NCBI RefSeq assembly: GCF_005217615.1
Contig: NZ_SZNK01000001.1
Location: 5,938,501 to 6,002,500 of the forward strand
Source: Brevibacillus antibioticus
GTDB lineage: Bacteria; Bacillota; Bacilli; Brevibacillales; Brevibacillaceae
Reading direction: 5' to 3'
DNA length: 64,000 nt
The position numbers were made by a program, and so were the translations under genes. Positions 46,146 to 54,855 of the stretch are shown in pieces; the first letter of the stretch is position 1; each line of letters begins with the position of its first letter. The notes beneath the pieces are model-generated. The model saw nothing but the letters and a program-made list of their open reading frames with translations, made no database searches and was not told the DNA's origin.

Positions 46146-47141
46146 ATGAAGAAGCAAAGAAAAATCCTCTTTCTCATCTTGTTAGTGGCAGAGTCTCTGC
46201 TCGATTGGTCCAGTAGTCAGCAAAAACAGGACGACGATCTATACACGATAGGAATTGTGATTGCCAATGAAGATCGAAAAGATAAAGTAGCGGGATTGAA
46301 GGCGGGATTGAAATCGCTAGGTCTCGGCGAAGGAGTACGTGTTCAGTATGCGCCTGTTTATTTGAATACGGCTCAAACTCTTGAAGAGGAGCGATCCCTT
46401 GTCCAGGACTTGATTTCCAAAACACCTGATGTAGTCGTCACGACAGGGGCACACGAGACCTTTTTGATTCAACAGGAGACAACGGCAGTTCCCATTGTTT
46501 TTATTGGTGTTGCCTCATTGGTCGAGCTACCCCTTGTTGAGACAAAGGGGACGGTTACGTGTGGAATCAGCAATGGCCAAATGAATGTGATCGGGAAAAG
46601 GCTAGAGCTGACAACTCGTTTGTTGCCTGATGCCAAGCGCATTCTGATCATTGCCGATTCTCATGCTCCTACAACAGAGCAAGCCATCGTAGAAGCAGGG
46701 TCAGCTGCTTCCTTGCTTGGCGTTCGCTTGCAGGTGAAGCAGGTTGCTTCCCCAAAAGATTTAGAGCAATTGCTCAGTAAGCTCTCTCCAGGAGAATACG
46801 ACGCCATGCTTCCTTTACCTAGCTATGTTTTGGAAGACGCGATTACCGATTGCTTGCCTCTTTTGATCGAGAAGCAATTGTTTGTCATGGGCGCATACCC
46901 TGAGCAGGTGAAGGCTGGTCTGTATGCCGCTTACGGCGTTTCTTTTCATGCACAAGGCATGCAGGCTGCTCATATGGTGGCTCGGGTATTGGATGGTGTC
47001 CCTCCTACAGAACTGTCAATCGAATGGCCGGATGACGTGCGGTTAGCTGTCAATGCTACTTCCCTGTCCAAGCTTCCCATTACCGTAACTGATCAACAGT
47101 GGTCACTGGCACAAGAATGGTATGGAGTGAGGAACAAATGA
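46146..47141 (+). CDS. Orphan ABC-type substrate-binding protein (TrpX/ABC_sub_bind-like)
   Basis: 331 aa in the PF04392-type fold: IGIVIANEDRKDKVAGLKAGLKSLGLGEGVRVQYAPVYLNTAQ, then TPDVVVTTGAHETFLIQQETTAVPIVFIGVASLVEL, and VSFHAQGMQAAHMVARVLDGVPPTELSIE. The N-terminus is hydrophobic (ILFLILLVAESLLDWSS) but has no lipobox cysteine, so it may be a secreted or anchored protein. No permease or ATPase gene is adjacent. Instead it overlaps the histidine kinase by four bases, which points to a ligand-sensing role. The start is uncertain: RBS is weak and TTG/GTG codons lie just upstream. Confidence 0.8.
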   Translation: MKKQRKILFLILLVAESLLDWSSSQQKQDDDLYTIGIVIANEDRKDKVAGLKAGLKSLGLGEGVRVQYAPVYLNTAQTLEEERSLVQDLISKTPDVVVTTGAHETFLIQQETTAVPIVFIGVASLVELPLVETKGTVTCGISNGQMNVIGKRLELTTRLLPDAKRILIIADSHAPTTEQAIVEAGSAASLLGVRLQVKQVASPKDLEQLLSKLSPGEYDAMLPLPSYVLEDAITDCLPLLIEKQLFVMGAYPEQVKAGLYAAYGVSFHAQGMQAAHMVARVLDGVPPTELSIEWPDDVRLAVNATSLSKLPITVTDQQWSLAQEWYGVRNK

Positions 47142-49324
47142 GGAGGAGCATACTACCGCGCATCAATCGACTGAAGACAAAAATGCTCCTGTTTGGGCTA
47201 TGCATGTCCATCATCCCTTTTCTGATTCTTGGTTATATCAATTTGCATACCAGTAAAGAAAAGGTTCGAGAAGAGGTAGACAGAGCCAATCAGATCTACG
47301 TGGAAAATACGTTGGCGCAGTTGGATATGCTTTTTTTACATACGTCACAATCCATGCAGGTGGTCCAGCAGCGTTTTCTCAATGAGCGCCCTAGCGCTGA
47401 TGATGCTTATTTTTTGTTGAATACGTTATTGAAAACCTCGCCTTACATGGAGGAGGTCGCGCTTTTTCATCAGGATGGAGAGCCGCAGTTTTTGCTGAAT
47501 CGCTGGAAACACCAAAGGCTAGACGCACCTAAGGAGAGAGACAGCCAACTTCTTTCCATGATCCAGTCGGGAAAACCATACATCGGAAGCATTGTCCGAT
47601 CAGCGGAAGGGAAGCTGCTGGTAACGGTCGCGATCCCGCATGTATCTGCCAACGGTGTAAAAGGCGGCATGTACGCAAAGCTCAATGTAAAACAGTTGCT
47701 CGAACAAGTTACGCTGCGAGCTCGATATGAAAACGAGGCCTATTTGTTTGTCACAGATGGGAAAAGAGATAGGTTTGCAGATCCGTTTATGCTGGGCAAG
47801 CCTTCTGATGGCTCTTTGACCTATTATGAACAAGCGGTTCCTCCCTCCTGGACACTACCAGATCGAACTGACAAGCCTGTTATCCGAACGTATCAAGCTT
47901 CCAATGGAGATGTCATGGTCAACTATGCCATGCGCTCTTCTGTCACACATTGGGTCATTATGCTGGAGCAGTCGAGCCAAACGGCGTTTGCTGCCTTTTC
48001 AAGATTGGAACAATCTCTGCTCTTTACGACCTTATTCATCGCACTTATCGTGTTGGGGATTAGCATTGTATTTTCTGTCTCGTTTAGCCGATTAATGGAA
48101 AAGATCGAATCCGCTGTGCAAAAAATCGCAGGCGGCGACTTATCCGTACGAATACCAGTGACGACCTCAGATGAAATTGGCAGGTTAGCAGCGTCCTGCA
48201 ATGAAATGGCACAGAGTCTGGAGACGAAGACCAATCAGCTTCTGGAAGAAAAGAAGCGGCTTGATCTCGTCGTCAGTGGCATGGGGATGGGGCTAATTCT
48301 CGTAGATGAATCTTTTCGCATTCGCTGGATAAACCAAACAGCATCGGCGTGGTTCCAGGATACGGCTAATCTTCTGGGGAAAGACTGCCATCAGACGATT
48401 GGTCAGCAATTTAGTTCATGCAGTGGTTGCATGCTCCGAACGCGACAAATGGTAAACCAAAAACAGACTGACCTTATTTCCTCCAGAGTCGATCAGGATG
48501 GACGTATTCGTTCTTATCGACATCAGGTTTTCCCTCTGCATCCGGAGAAAGAATCGTCTGCTTTTCTGGAGGTCATCGAGGACATCACGGAGAAACGAGA
48601 GCTAGAAGCCGCAATCGCACAAGCAGACAAGCTCGCTGCTGTTGGACTCTTGGCGTCGGGAATCGCCCATGAAATTAATAATCCATTAGGCATTCTGTCG
48701 TTGTATGGACAAGACTTGCGAGACCGTTTAGTGGACGAGGATATTCGAGATTTACAGGACACAGGAGAGCTTGCTCAGTACTTGGACACGATGGACAAAC
48801 AAATTAACCGTTGCAAGGAAATCACGACCCGATTGTTGCACTTCTCGGGAAAATCACCTGTTATCGCAGACAAAGTAGATATTCATCAAGTGCTATCAGA
48901 CATTCTCATTCTTCTGTCTCATGAAATCCGTGTCAAACAGGTAACGGTAAACCAATCCCTGTCGGCCTCTGCTCCGTTTCTTCTTGCTACGCCTGGACAG
49001 CTTCAGCAGATCTTACTCAATCTGTTAACCAATGCGCTGTACGCGACCCAGGAGAGGGGAAATATTGAGATAGCAACTGATTCTCCATCGAATGATAGAC
49101 TCCGTCTGTGGATCAGAGATGATGGATGCGGTATACCTGCAGCAGATTTGCCACATGTTTTGGAGCCGTTTTATACAACCAAGCCTCCTGGAAAAGGGAC
49201 TGGTCTCGGGTTATCGGTCTGCTACGGGATTGTGACGAATTTAGGCGGAGAAATCGAGATCGAAAGTACGCCAAACATAGGCACGACTGTTACGGTCATC
49301 CTGCCGTCGGCAAAGGGGGAATGA
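47138..49324 (+). CDS. Membrane sensor histidine kinase (Cache, HAMP, PAS)
   Basis: 728 aa. First transmembrane helix near 15-33, extracellular Cache-like sensor of about 260 residues, second helix near 300-322. A HAMP domain (SFSRLMEKIESAVQKIAGGDLSVRIPVTTSDEIGRLAASCNEMAQ) follows, then a PAS domain with a cysteine-rich CHQTIGQQFSSCSGCMLRTRQ insert. Next are HisKA with the phospho-acceptor His511 (ASGIAHEINNPLG) and an HATPase domain (NLLTNALYATQ, DDGCGIP, GTGLGLSV). It belongs to the NtrB/DctB type that pairs with sigma-54 activators. Its CxxC-type PAS cysteines might sense redox. ATG overlaps the preceding stop. Confidence 0.93.
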   Translation: MRRSILPRINRLKTKMLLFGLCMSIIPFLILGYINLHTSKEKVREEVDRANQIYVENTLAQLDMLFLHTSQSMQVVQQRFLNERPSADDAYFLLNTLLKTSPYMEEVALFHQDGEPQFLLNRWKHQRLDAPKERDSQLLSMIQSGKPYIGSIVRSAEGKLLVTVAIPHVSANGVKGGMYAKLNVKQLLEQVTLRARYENEAYLFVTDGKRDRFADPFMLGKPSDGSLTYYEQAVPPSWTLPDRTDKPVIRTYQASNGDVMVNYAMRSSVTHWVIMLEQSSQTAFAAFSRLEQSLLFTTLFIALIVLGISIVFSVSFSRLMEKIESAVQKIAGGDLSVRIPVTTSDEIGRLAASCNEMAQSLETKTNQLLEEKKRLDLVVSGMGMGLILVDESFRIRWINQTASAWFQDTANLLGKDCHQTIGQQFSSCSGCMLRTRQMVNQKQTDLISSRVDQDGRIRSYRHQVFPLHPEKESSAFLEVIEDITEKRELEAAIAQADKLAAVGLLASGIAHEINNPLGILSLYGQDLRDRLVDEDIRDLQDTGELAQYLDTMDKQINRCKEITTRLLHFSGKSPVIADKVDIHQVLSDILILLSHEIRVKQVTVNQSLSASAPFLLATPGQLQQILLNLLTNALYATQERGNIEIATDSPSNDRLRLWIRDDGCGIPAADLPHVLEPFYTTKPPGKGTGLGLSVCYGIVTNLGGEIEIESTPNIGTTVTVILPSAKGE

Positions 49325-49331
49325 ACAAAAG

Positions 49332-50711
49332 ATGCAAGCTGACACTCGTATACTCATTGTTGATGACGAAGCAGATTTCCGCCATCTATTAACCAATCGA
49401 TTAAAGAGAAAGGGATATACCACGCTGGAAGCATCTGACGGAATCAGCGCACAAAAGCTAGTAACCAGCGAAACGATTCATGTCATTCTGCTTGATTTGA
49501 AAATGCCCGGGATGGACGGTCTCTCCTTTCTGCAATGGTGCAAGGAAGCCTTTCCTGCCATTCAAATCATTGTTGTGACGGGACACGGAACCATCGAAAC
49601 AGCTATCGAAGCAATGAAACGCGGCGCCTATGATTATTTGACAAAGCCTTACAACCTCAATGAATTGGAGGTTTTGATTTCCAAGGCCGTCGAAAAACAG
49701 CTGTTGACCGAGGAAAACCAACAGTTAAGAGAAGCTCTATCGACAAACGGGAAAACGACGTTTCAAATCGTTGCGGAAAGTCCGAAGCTAAAAGAGGTAC
49801 TAGCTACAGCCAAGCGAGTAGCCAGTACGGATTTTCTCGTTCTCTTAAAAGGGGAAAGTGGGACAGGGAAGGATGTCATCGCGAGACTTATTTATGAATG
49901 TAGTGAGCGAGCATCAGAGGCATTCGTACCGATCAATTTGGGGGCGATACCAGAAACGATGCTGGAAAGTGAACTATTTGGGCACGAAAAGGGAGCTTTT
50001 ACAGGCGCAACTGCGCAGAAAAAAGGACTGGTAGAGATTGCTCATCGTGGGACGCTCTTTTTGGATGAAGTAGGGGACTTGCCTTTTCCTTTGCAGGTCA
50101 AGCTGCTGCGTTTTTTGGAAACCGGCGAATTTCGCCGAATAGGGAGCCCGATTTTGCACAAGGTGGATGTTCGTATCATTGCTGCTACCAATGCCGATCT
50201 GGAGAAGAAAGTGGAAGAAGGAACGTTTCGATCTGATCTATATTTTCGGCTGCATGTCATGGATATAACGATTCCACCCCTCATAGAGAGAAGAGAGGAC
50301 ATTTTGCCACTGTCTGCTTTCTTTTTGAATCGACTCAAGCGTAAGTATCCGGTCAAACCGCTTTCTGTGAAAGCGCAGGCAGCTCTTTTGGCCTACTCAT
50401 TCCCGGGGAATGTTCGGGAGTTGGCTCATATGATCGAACGGGCTGTCGTTTTGGCAAAAGGAGAGGAGATTGAGGACAAGGATCTCTTTCCTCACGAACA
50501 GCCAGTAGCGCACAACTCGTCAGATAGGAAGCTCATTTCATCAACAGAAACGGGGGAAGAAGAGGCGTTTTTACTGAAAAATGTAGAGCGAGAACATATC
50601 AAGCATGTGTTGGACGTTCTGCAATGGAACAAGACCAAGACAGCAGAGAAGCTGGGAATCAGCGTGCGTAATCTGTATCGAAAAATCGAAGAGTACGAGC
50701 TACGACCGTGA
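49332..50711 (+). CDS. NtrC-family sigma-54-dependent response regulator
   Basis: 459 aa. A receiver domain has the phospho-acceptor Asp55 (VILLDLKMPGMDGL). A AAA+ sigma-54 activator domain has Walker A GESGTGKD, the sigma-54-contact loop GAFTGA, Walker B GTLFLDEVGDLP, and RIIAATNADLE with SDLYFRLHVM. A Fis-type HTH is at the C-terminus (IKHVLDVLQWNKTKTAEKLGISVRNLYRKIEEY). Partner of the histidine kinase eight bases upstream. Its probable target, a consensus sigma-54 promoter, lies about 100 bases after its stop. Confidence 0.96.
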   Translation: MQADTRILIVDDEADFRHLLTNRLKRKGYTTLEASDGISAQKLVTSETIHVILLDLKMPGMDGLSFLQWCKEAFPAIQIIVVTGHGTIETAIEAMKRGAYDYLTKPYNLNELEVLISKAVEKQLLTEENQQLREALSTNGKTTFQIVAESPKLKEVLATAKRVASTDFLVLLKGESGTGKDVIARLIYECSERASEAFVPINLGAIPETMLESELFGHEKGAFTGATAQKKGLVEIAHRGTLFLDEVGDLPFPLQVKLLRFLETGEFRRIGSPILHKVDVRIIAATNADLEKKVEEGTFRSDLYFRLHVMDITIPPLIERREDILPLSAFFLNRLKRKYPVKPLSVKAQAALLAYSFPGNVRELAHMIERAVVLAKGEEIEDKDLFPHEQPVAHNSSDRKLISSTETGEEEAFLLKNVEREHIKHVLDVLQWNKTKTAEKLGISVRNLYRKIEEYELRP

Positions 50712-50745
50712 CATTTTGTCGCGTACTGAACATGACATTTTGGCA
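50709..50745 (+). promoter_or_regulatory. Candidate activator-binding sites (UAS) upstream of the sigma-54 promoter
   Basis: TGACATTTTGTCG (50709-50721) and TGACATTTTGGCA (50733-50745) are near-identical direct repeats 24 bases apart, each with dyad character. They lie 65-100 bases before the -24 element, the usual range for bEBP sites, and the first overlaps the regulator's stop. Confidence 0.6.
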
Positions 50746-50808
50746 TGGTCTTTTCTTTTTCTTGCTGTTTGGAATCGCCAAGTCGTTCGTTTTCCTGCTT
50801 TTATGGTT

Positions 50809-50824
50809 TGGCACGCCTCTTGCT
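50809..50824 (+). promoter_or_regulatory. Sigma-54 promoter (-24/-12)
   Basis: TGGCACGCCTCTTGCT matches the consensus TGGCACG-N4-TTGCW without mismatch. It lies 45 bases before the cytochrome start codon and directly downstream of a sigma-54 activator gene. Confidence 0.9.
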
Positions 50825-50869
50825 ACTCTCATGGTGTGAACGCACGATCAACATGGAGGAGTGAGACCT

Positions 50870-51802
50870 ATGATCAAAAAAGAGAAGACAGGCTGGAAGA
50901 AGCTGTCGGTGCTAGTAGTGGCGATGCTGGTCTTTGCAGGCTGCGCTACACAGCAGACCGCTCAACCCACCTCAACAGCGGGTGAGGCCAAAGATAAAAC
51001 AGCGAGTGGGGCAACGGGAGCGATCAGCCTCGATACCTACACCCCGCCTAGTATGGACAAGGTGCCAGAAGGACCATTGGGAGAATCGATTAAGTATGGA
51101 CATAAGTTAATGAATGAAACGAGCACAGCACTCCCTGAATACACAGGGAATAAGCTCTCCTGCTCCAGTTGTCACGGTAATGCCGGAATGGATGCGACCT
51201 CCCCTTTAACGGGTGTCACCGCAGTCTATCCCCAGTACATTCCAAGGTCTGGAAAAGTGGTTACCATTGAAGATCGCATCAATGGTTGTTTTCAACGAAG
51301 CATGAACGGAAAGCCATTGCCTTACAACAGCGATGAAATGCGAGCGATGGTTGCCTATCTGTCGTATATCTCAACAGATGTACCAGTAGGAATTAAAGAG
51401 CGCCCGTGGATCGAGAAAAATGATATGAAGAGCGTACCTCAACCGAATCTAGCAAATGGAGAAGCACTCTTTCAAAAATCGTGTTTGCAATGCCATGCAG
51501 CTGATGGTTCAGGAACAGGACCAAACTCTGGACCAGCGCTATGGGGAGATAACTCTTTCAATATTGGTGCAGGTATGGCCCGAGTTTCCAAAGCTGCTGG
51601 CTACATTCAGCGCAACATGCCATTAGGGGAAATGGGCGGTATCAAGCAAGGGTCGTTAACGGATCAAGAAGCAGCGGACCTGGCAGCCTATATTTTGTCT
51701 AAGCCGCGTCCGGACTTTGCCAAAAAGGCACAAGACTGGCCAGCTGGAGGCGTTCCAAAGGACGTGCCGTATGAAGTAGACAGCGCCAAGAAGAAGCAAT
51801 AG
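50870..51802 (+). CDS. Diheme c-type cytochrome lipoprotein, TsdA-like
   Basis: 310 aa. A lipoprotein signal with lipobox VFAGC (Cys25) would anchor it on the outer face of the membrane. Two heme-c motifs are CSSCH (98-102) and CLQCH (205-209). The segment YPQYIPRSGKVVTIEDRINGCFQRSMNGKPLPYNSDEMRAMVAYLSYIS between them is like thiosulfate dehydrogenase TsdA. Cys140 lies in this region, and whether it serves as a heme ligand as in TsdA is unknown. It could oxidise thiosulfate or reduce tetrathionate. Expression is probably strictly sigma-54 dependent. Confidence 0.87.
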   Translation: MIKKEKTGWKKLSVLVVAMLVFAGCATQQTAQPTSTAGEAKDKTASGATGAISLDTYTPPSMDKVPEGPLGESIKYGHKLMNETSTALPEYTGNKLSCSSCHGNAGMDATSPLTGVTAVYPQYIPRSGKVVTIEDRINGCFQRSMNGKPLPYNSDEMRAMVAYLSYISTDVPVGIKERPWIEKNDMKSVPQPNLANGEALFQKSCLQCHAADGSGTGPNSGPALWGDNSFNIGAGMARVSKAAGYIQRNMPLGEMGGIKQGSLTDQEAADLAAYILSKPRPDFAKKAQDWPAGGVPKDVPYEVDSAKKKQ

Positions 51803-51917
51803 GAACTTAATATATAACCCAAAAAGGGACTGTCCCAAACGTTATAAAATGACGGAGGGATCGTCCTCTTTTTGATAAAATGGAAGTATCTTGCATTGGA
51901 CTGTAGGAGGCTTGGAA

Positions 51918-52460
51918 ATGCTGATCAAATGGATTACGTGTAAAGTATCGGAGAGTCAGAAGCAATCGTTTTCCCTCGCGCAGGAAAAATGGCGACCATT
52001 AGAACGAAACGAAGGCTTTCTTGGACAAATAGGCGGATGGAATCAGGATCAGCCGTTGGAGTCTTGTATCCTTGCTTTTTGGGAGGACATGCAGCACTAT
52101 CAATCCTTCATGGAGAAGGATCATGATCAGATTTTTCATCAGTCGGGGCAGAGTCAGACGTACGAAGCCATTTCCGTAAAGATTTTCTCAAAGATCGTGG
52201 ATATGGATGAACGAAATATCCTGGATGCCTTAGAGAACGGGGACATTCTTCGCGTAGTCCGTGCCAAAGACAGGATGTCAGAAACCGAGGCCATGCTGGG
52301 AAGAGTCGTCGCTCAAAGCCAAAAGAACAGCATGGAGTATTTGACCGCATCGCTGTGGAAAAGGGATAGCAGCCAAGTCAATGAGAATGAGCAGCCACCC
52401 GATTATTCCGTCATTCTTGAACCAGCATGGCGTATTGTCAAAAAAGGAGGCACAAAATGA
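51918..52460 (+). CDS. YdbC-like DUF4937 protein
   Basis: 180 aa. The pattern MLIKWITCKVSESQKQSFSLAQEKW ... GFLGQIGGWNQ ... AFWEDMQHYQSFMEKDHDQIF is that of DUF4937/antibiotic-biosynthesis-monooxygenase-like alpha-beta barrels such as YdbC. Function unknown. ATG with TAGGAGG upstream. The stop overlaps the HAD gene's start by four bases (ATGA). Confidence 0.8.
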   Translation: MLIKWITCKVSESQKQSFSLAQEKWRPLERNEGFLGQIGGWNQDQPLESCILAFWEDMQHYQSFMEKDHDQIFHQSGQSQTYEAISVKIFSKIVDMDERNILDALENGDILRVVRAKDRMSETEAMLGRVVAQSQKNSMEYLTASLWKRDSSQVNENEQPPDYSVILEPAWRIVKKGGTK

Positions 52461-53119
52461 GCAGAACCTTTCAAAAAGGCATTATTTTCGACATGGACAA
52501 CACCTTGCTGCAATCTAGGATCAACTTTGCTGAGATGAAGCGGGCCATTTTTCAGCTATGGGTGGATAATAGGATCGTTTCTCCCACACTTGAGTGGGAA
52601 AAGCATACCGCGTCGCAGCTCATTGAGATCGGGCGAAAAGCGGAGCAGATGACGAGTGAGCTGGAGCAAGCGATGTGGGATGCAGTAACCGCGATCGAGA
52701 AGGAAGGGATGCATGGCGCTGTTCTGGAGCAGCACGCGGTAGAAGTGCTAGAGGAGTTGAAGAACCGCTATCAGCTGTATATCCTGACCAACAACGCTTA
52801 TGCCGCCGCAGAGGAGGCTTTGAACGAGACGGGAATCGCCTCTTACTTTGACGAAATCGTCGCCCGCGAACAGATGACGATCTTGAAGCCATCTCCATCG
52901 GGCATTCACTATATTCGCAGCCGCAAGCCAGATTGGTCTGTTTCGGCTTGGACGATGATCGGGGATTCGTGGATCGATGGTAAGGCGGCATGCGACGGAC
53001 AAGTCGCTTTTATTGCCTATCAAGGGAACGAGCTGGACATGGAACGAAATGGCGTTGTGCCAAAGGCGTACATCAATGATTTGAAACAACTCCTGACGGT
53101 CCTCGAAGAGTGCGAGTAA
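52457..53119 (+). CDS. HAD-superfamily hydrolase
   Basis: 220 aa. Motif I is FDMDNT with nucleophile Asp12 and acid/base Asp14, motif II LTNN, motif III Lys in ILKPSPSG, and motif IV GDSWIDGKAA. An all-helical cap lies between motifs I and II, as in phosphoglycolate-phosphatase-like members. Substrate unknown. RBS AAAGGAGG; coupled to the DUF4937 gene. Confidence 0.9.
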   Translation: MSRTFQKGIIFDMDNTLLQSRINFAEMKRAIFQLWVDNRIVSPTLEWEKHTASQLIEIGRKAEQMTSELEQAMWDAVTAIEKEGMHGAVLEQHAVEVLEELKNRYQLYILTNNAYAAAEEALNETGIASYFDEIVAREQMTILKPSPSGIHYIRSRKPDWSVSAWTMIGDSWIDGKAACDGQVAFIAYQGNELDMERNGVVPKAYINDLKQLLTVLEECE

Positions 53120-53169
53120 GGGTAAAGTGCACTTCCCCAATAAATGATTACAGACAATAGCGAAAAATG

Positions 53170-53178
53170 TGCTATACT
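53170..53178 (+). promoter_or_regulatory. Extended -10 promoter of the rib operon
   Basis: TGCTATACT: an extended -10 with TATACT about 10 bases before the first FMN riboswitch. A good -35 is not seen (TTACAG about 19 bases upstream). Confidence 0.55.
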
Positions 53179-53189
53179 TTGCCTAACTG

Positions 53190-53341
53190 AATACCAGCCT
53201 TCAGGGTAGGGTGCAATTCCCGACCGGCGGTAATGACGAACGCACGTCTGAGCCCGCGACTCGCTATCGTAAGCAGTTGATAGCGACTGACTTGGTGCAA
53301 ATCCAAGGCCGACGGTACAGTCCGGATGGGAGAAGGTATTT
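53190..53341 (+). promoter_or_regulatory. FMN riboswitch (RFN element), copy 1
   Basis: All conserved blocks of the RFN element are present in order: AGGGTAGGGTGCAATTCCCG, ACCGGCGGTAAT, GAGCCCGCGA, then a variable stem, GACTTGGTGCAAATCCAAGG, CCGACGGTACAGTCCGGATG and closing GGGAGAAGG. FMN binding would favour the downstream terminator. It is the first of two tandem copies. Confidence 0.97.
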
Positions 53342-53399
53342 GGAACGGCCTGTTTCGCTGTTTTTTTTCAAAAAACGGTAGAAGCAAGGCTTCTTTCTG

Positions 53400-53438
53400 A
53401 ACGCCCTGAGCATAATATTCATGGGCGTTTTTATTTTT
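53400..53438 (+). terminator. Riboswitch-controlled terminator 1
   Basis: ACGCCC and GGGCGT enclose a 13-base loop, followed by TTTTATTTTT. The upstream GGCTTCTTTCTGAACGCCCT segment offers an alternative pairing with the riboswitch 3' part. Confidence 0.85.
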
Positions 53439-53455
53439 CATAAAACTTCATAGCG

Positions 53456-53598
53456 ACAATCTTCAGGGCAAGGTGAAATTCCTGACCGGCGGTAATGGCG
53501 TACGTACGTCTGAGCCCGCGACTCGCTGACCACACTTGCAGCGACTGATCTGGTGAAAGTCCAGGGCCGACGGTACAGTCCGGATGGAAGAAGATTTT
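53456..53598 (+). promoter_or_regulatory. FMN riboswitch (RFN element), copy 2
   Basis: A second complete RFN element: AGGGCAAGGTGAAATTCCTG, ACCGGCGGTAATGG, GAGCCCGCGA, GATCTGGTGAAAGTCCAGGG, CCGACGGTACAGTCCGGATG, closing GAAGAAGATT. It differs from copy 1 mainly in the variable stem, so both look functional. P1 arms are AATCTTC and GAAGATT. Confidence 0.97.
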
Positions 53599-53654
53599 TA
53601 TGCTTTCTTCATTTGTTTTTGAAAAAACGGATGAGGTAAGGCTTCTTTCCCTAT

Positions 53655-53688
53655 GCCCTGAAACGCTTTGAGGTTTCAAGGGCTTTTT
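53655..53688 (+). terminator. Riboswitch-controlled terminator 2
   Basis: GCCCTGAAAC (53655-53664) pairs with GTTTCAAGGGC (53673-53683) with one bulged A and is followed by TTTTTG. It lies 40 bases before ribD. Confidence 0.9.
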
Positions 53689-53729
53689 GTGTTGTTTGGC
53701 TGGAATGATGGAACAGGAAGGAGTGCGGT

Positions 53730-54836
53730 ATGGAACAGGACAGCAAGTACATGGATCTGGCGCTGGAGCTGGCACGATCGGCACGAGGCCAAACCAGTCC
53801 GAATCCCATGGTCGGAGCTGTGATTGTGAAGGATGGAACCATCGTCGGAATGGGAGCGCATCTGCGGGCAGGAGAGCCCCATGCTGAGGTGCACGCACTG
53901 CGGATGGCTGGGGAAAAAGCGCAAGGTGCGACCGCGTACGTGACCTTGGAGCCTTGCAGTCACTACGGGAAAACTCCGCCGTGTGCAGAGGCGTTGATCG
54001 CAGCTGATGTACGTCGTGTCGTTGTAGCGACGCTCGATCCGAATCCATTGGTGGCGGGACGAGGAATGGAGATGCTGCGAGCAGCAGGAGTGGAAGTAGC
54101 GGTGGGCGTGAGAGAAGAGGAAGCGAAGGCGCTCAATGAAGTCTTTTTCCATTACATCCAAACCAGACGCCCATTTGTGACGGTAAAGACGGCCAGTACA
54201 TTGGACGGGAAAATCGCTACATTTACGGGACACAGTCGGTGGATTACTGGAGCAGAGGCTCGGGCAGAGGTGCATGAGCTACGCAGGCAGCACGATGCGA
54301 TCCTCGTTGGGGTTGGGACGATTCTCGCGGATGACCCACTGTTGACGGCGCGCCAGGAAGAGCAGCGTTTTGGAAGCCAGCCAGTTCGTGTGATTTTGGA
54401 CAGCCATTTACGGACGCCGCTGGATGCCCGTGTGGTCCAGAATGCAGATGCGAAGACATGGATCTTTGCGACAGATGCAGCCCCAAAGGAAAAGCAGGAG
54501 CTGCTTGCGGTAAGAGGAGTAAAGGTTATCTCAACGGCAGGGCCAATTCGCGTGGAAAAGGTGCTGGATACGTTGGGTGAGCTGGGGATTACCTCGCTAC
54601 TTGTGGAAGGCGGGCAGGAAGTCAATGGCTCCTTTTTGCAGGCGAGAGCGATTCAAAAGGTCGTGAGCCATATCGCGTTAAAGCTGATCGGGGGAAGCGG
54701 TGCACCTTCGCCATTTGGAGGTCAAGGCTTTGCGACGATGGGAGAAGCGGTACAGCTGGCAAATGTCACGATCACGCCGATCGGGAAAGGTGATGTACAG
54801 ATCATCGGGTACCCACAATGGGAGGATCAGACGTAG
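53730..54836 (+). CDS. ribD: Bifunctional riboflavin deaminase/reductase RibD
   Basis: Deaminates 2,5-diamino-6-ribosylamino-pyrimidinone phosphate and reduces the ribosyl chain, steps 2 and 3 of riboflavin synthesis. 368 aa. The N-terminal deaminase has zinc ligands in HAEVHAL and EPCSHYGKTPPC. The C-terminal reductase domain starts near residue 148 (VTVKTASTLDGKIA) with GVGTILADDP and the NADPH-binding LVEGGQEVNGSFL. First gene of ribD-ribE-ribBA-ribH. RBS AAGGAG. Confidence 0.97.
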   Translation: MEQDSKYMDLALELARSARGQTSPNPMVGAVIVKDGTIVGMGAHLRAGEPHAEVHALRMAGEKAQGATAYVTLEPCSHYGKTPPCAEALIAADVRRVVVATLDPNPLVAGRGMEMLRAAGVEVAVGVREEEAKALNEVFFHYIQTRRPFVTVKTASTLDGKIATFTGHSRWITGAEARAEVHELRRQHDAILVGVGTILADDPLLTARQEEQRFGSQPVRVILDSHLRTPLDARVVQNADAKTWIFATDAAPKEKQELLAVRGVKVISTAGPIRVEKVLDTLGELGITSLLVEGGQEVNGSFLQARAIQKVVSHIALKLIGGSGAPSPFGGQGFATMGEAVQLANVTITPIGKGDVQIIGYPQWEDQT

Positions 54837-54855
54837 CGAGTGAGGAGGAGAGAGC

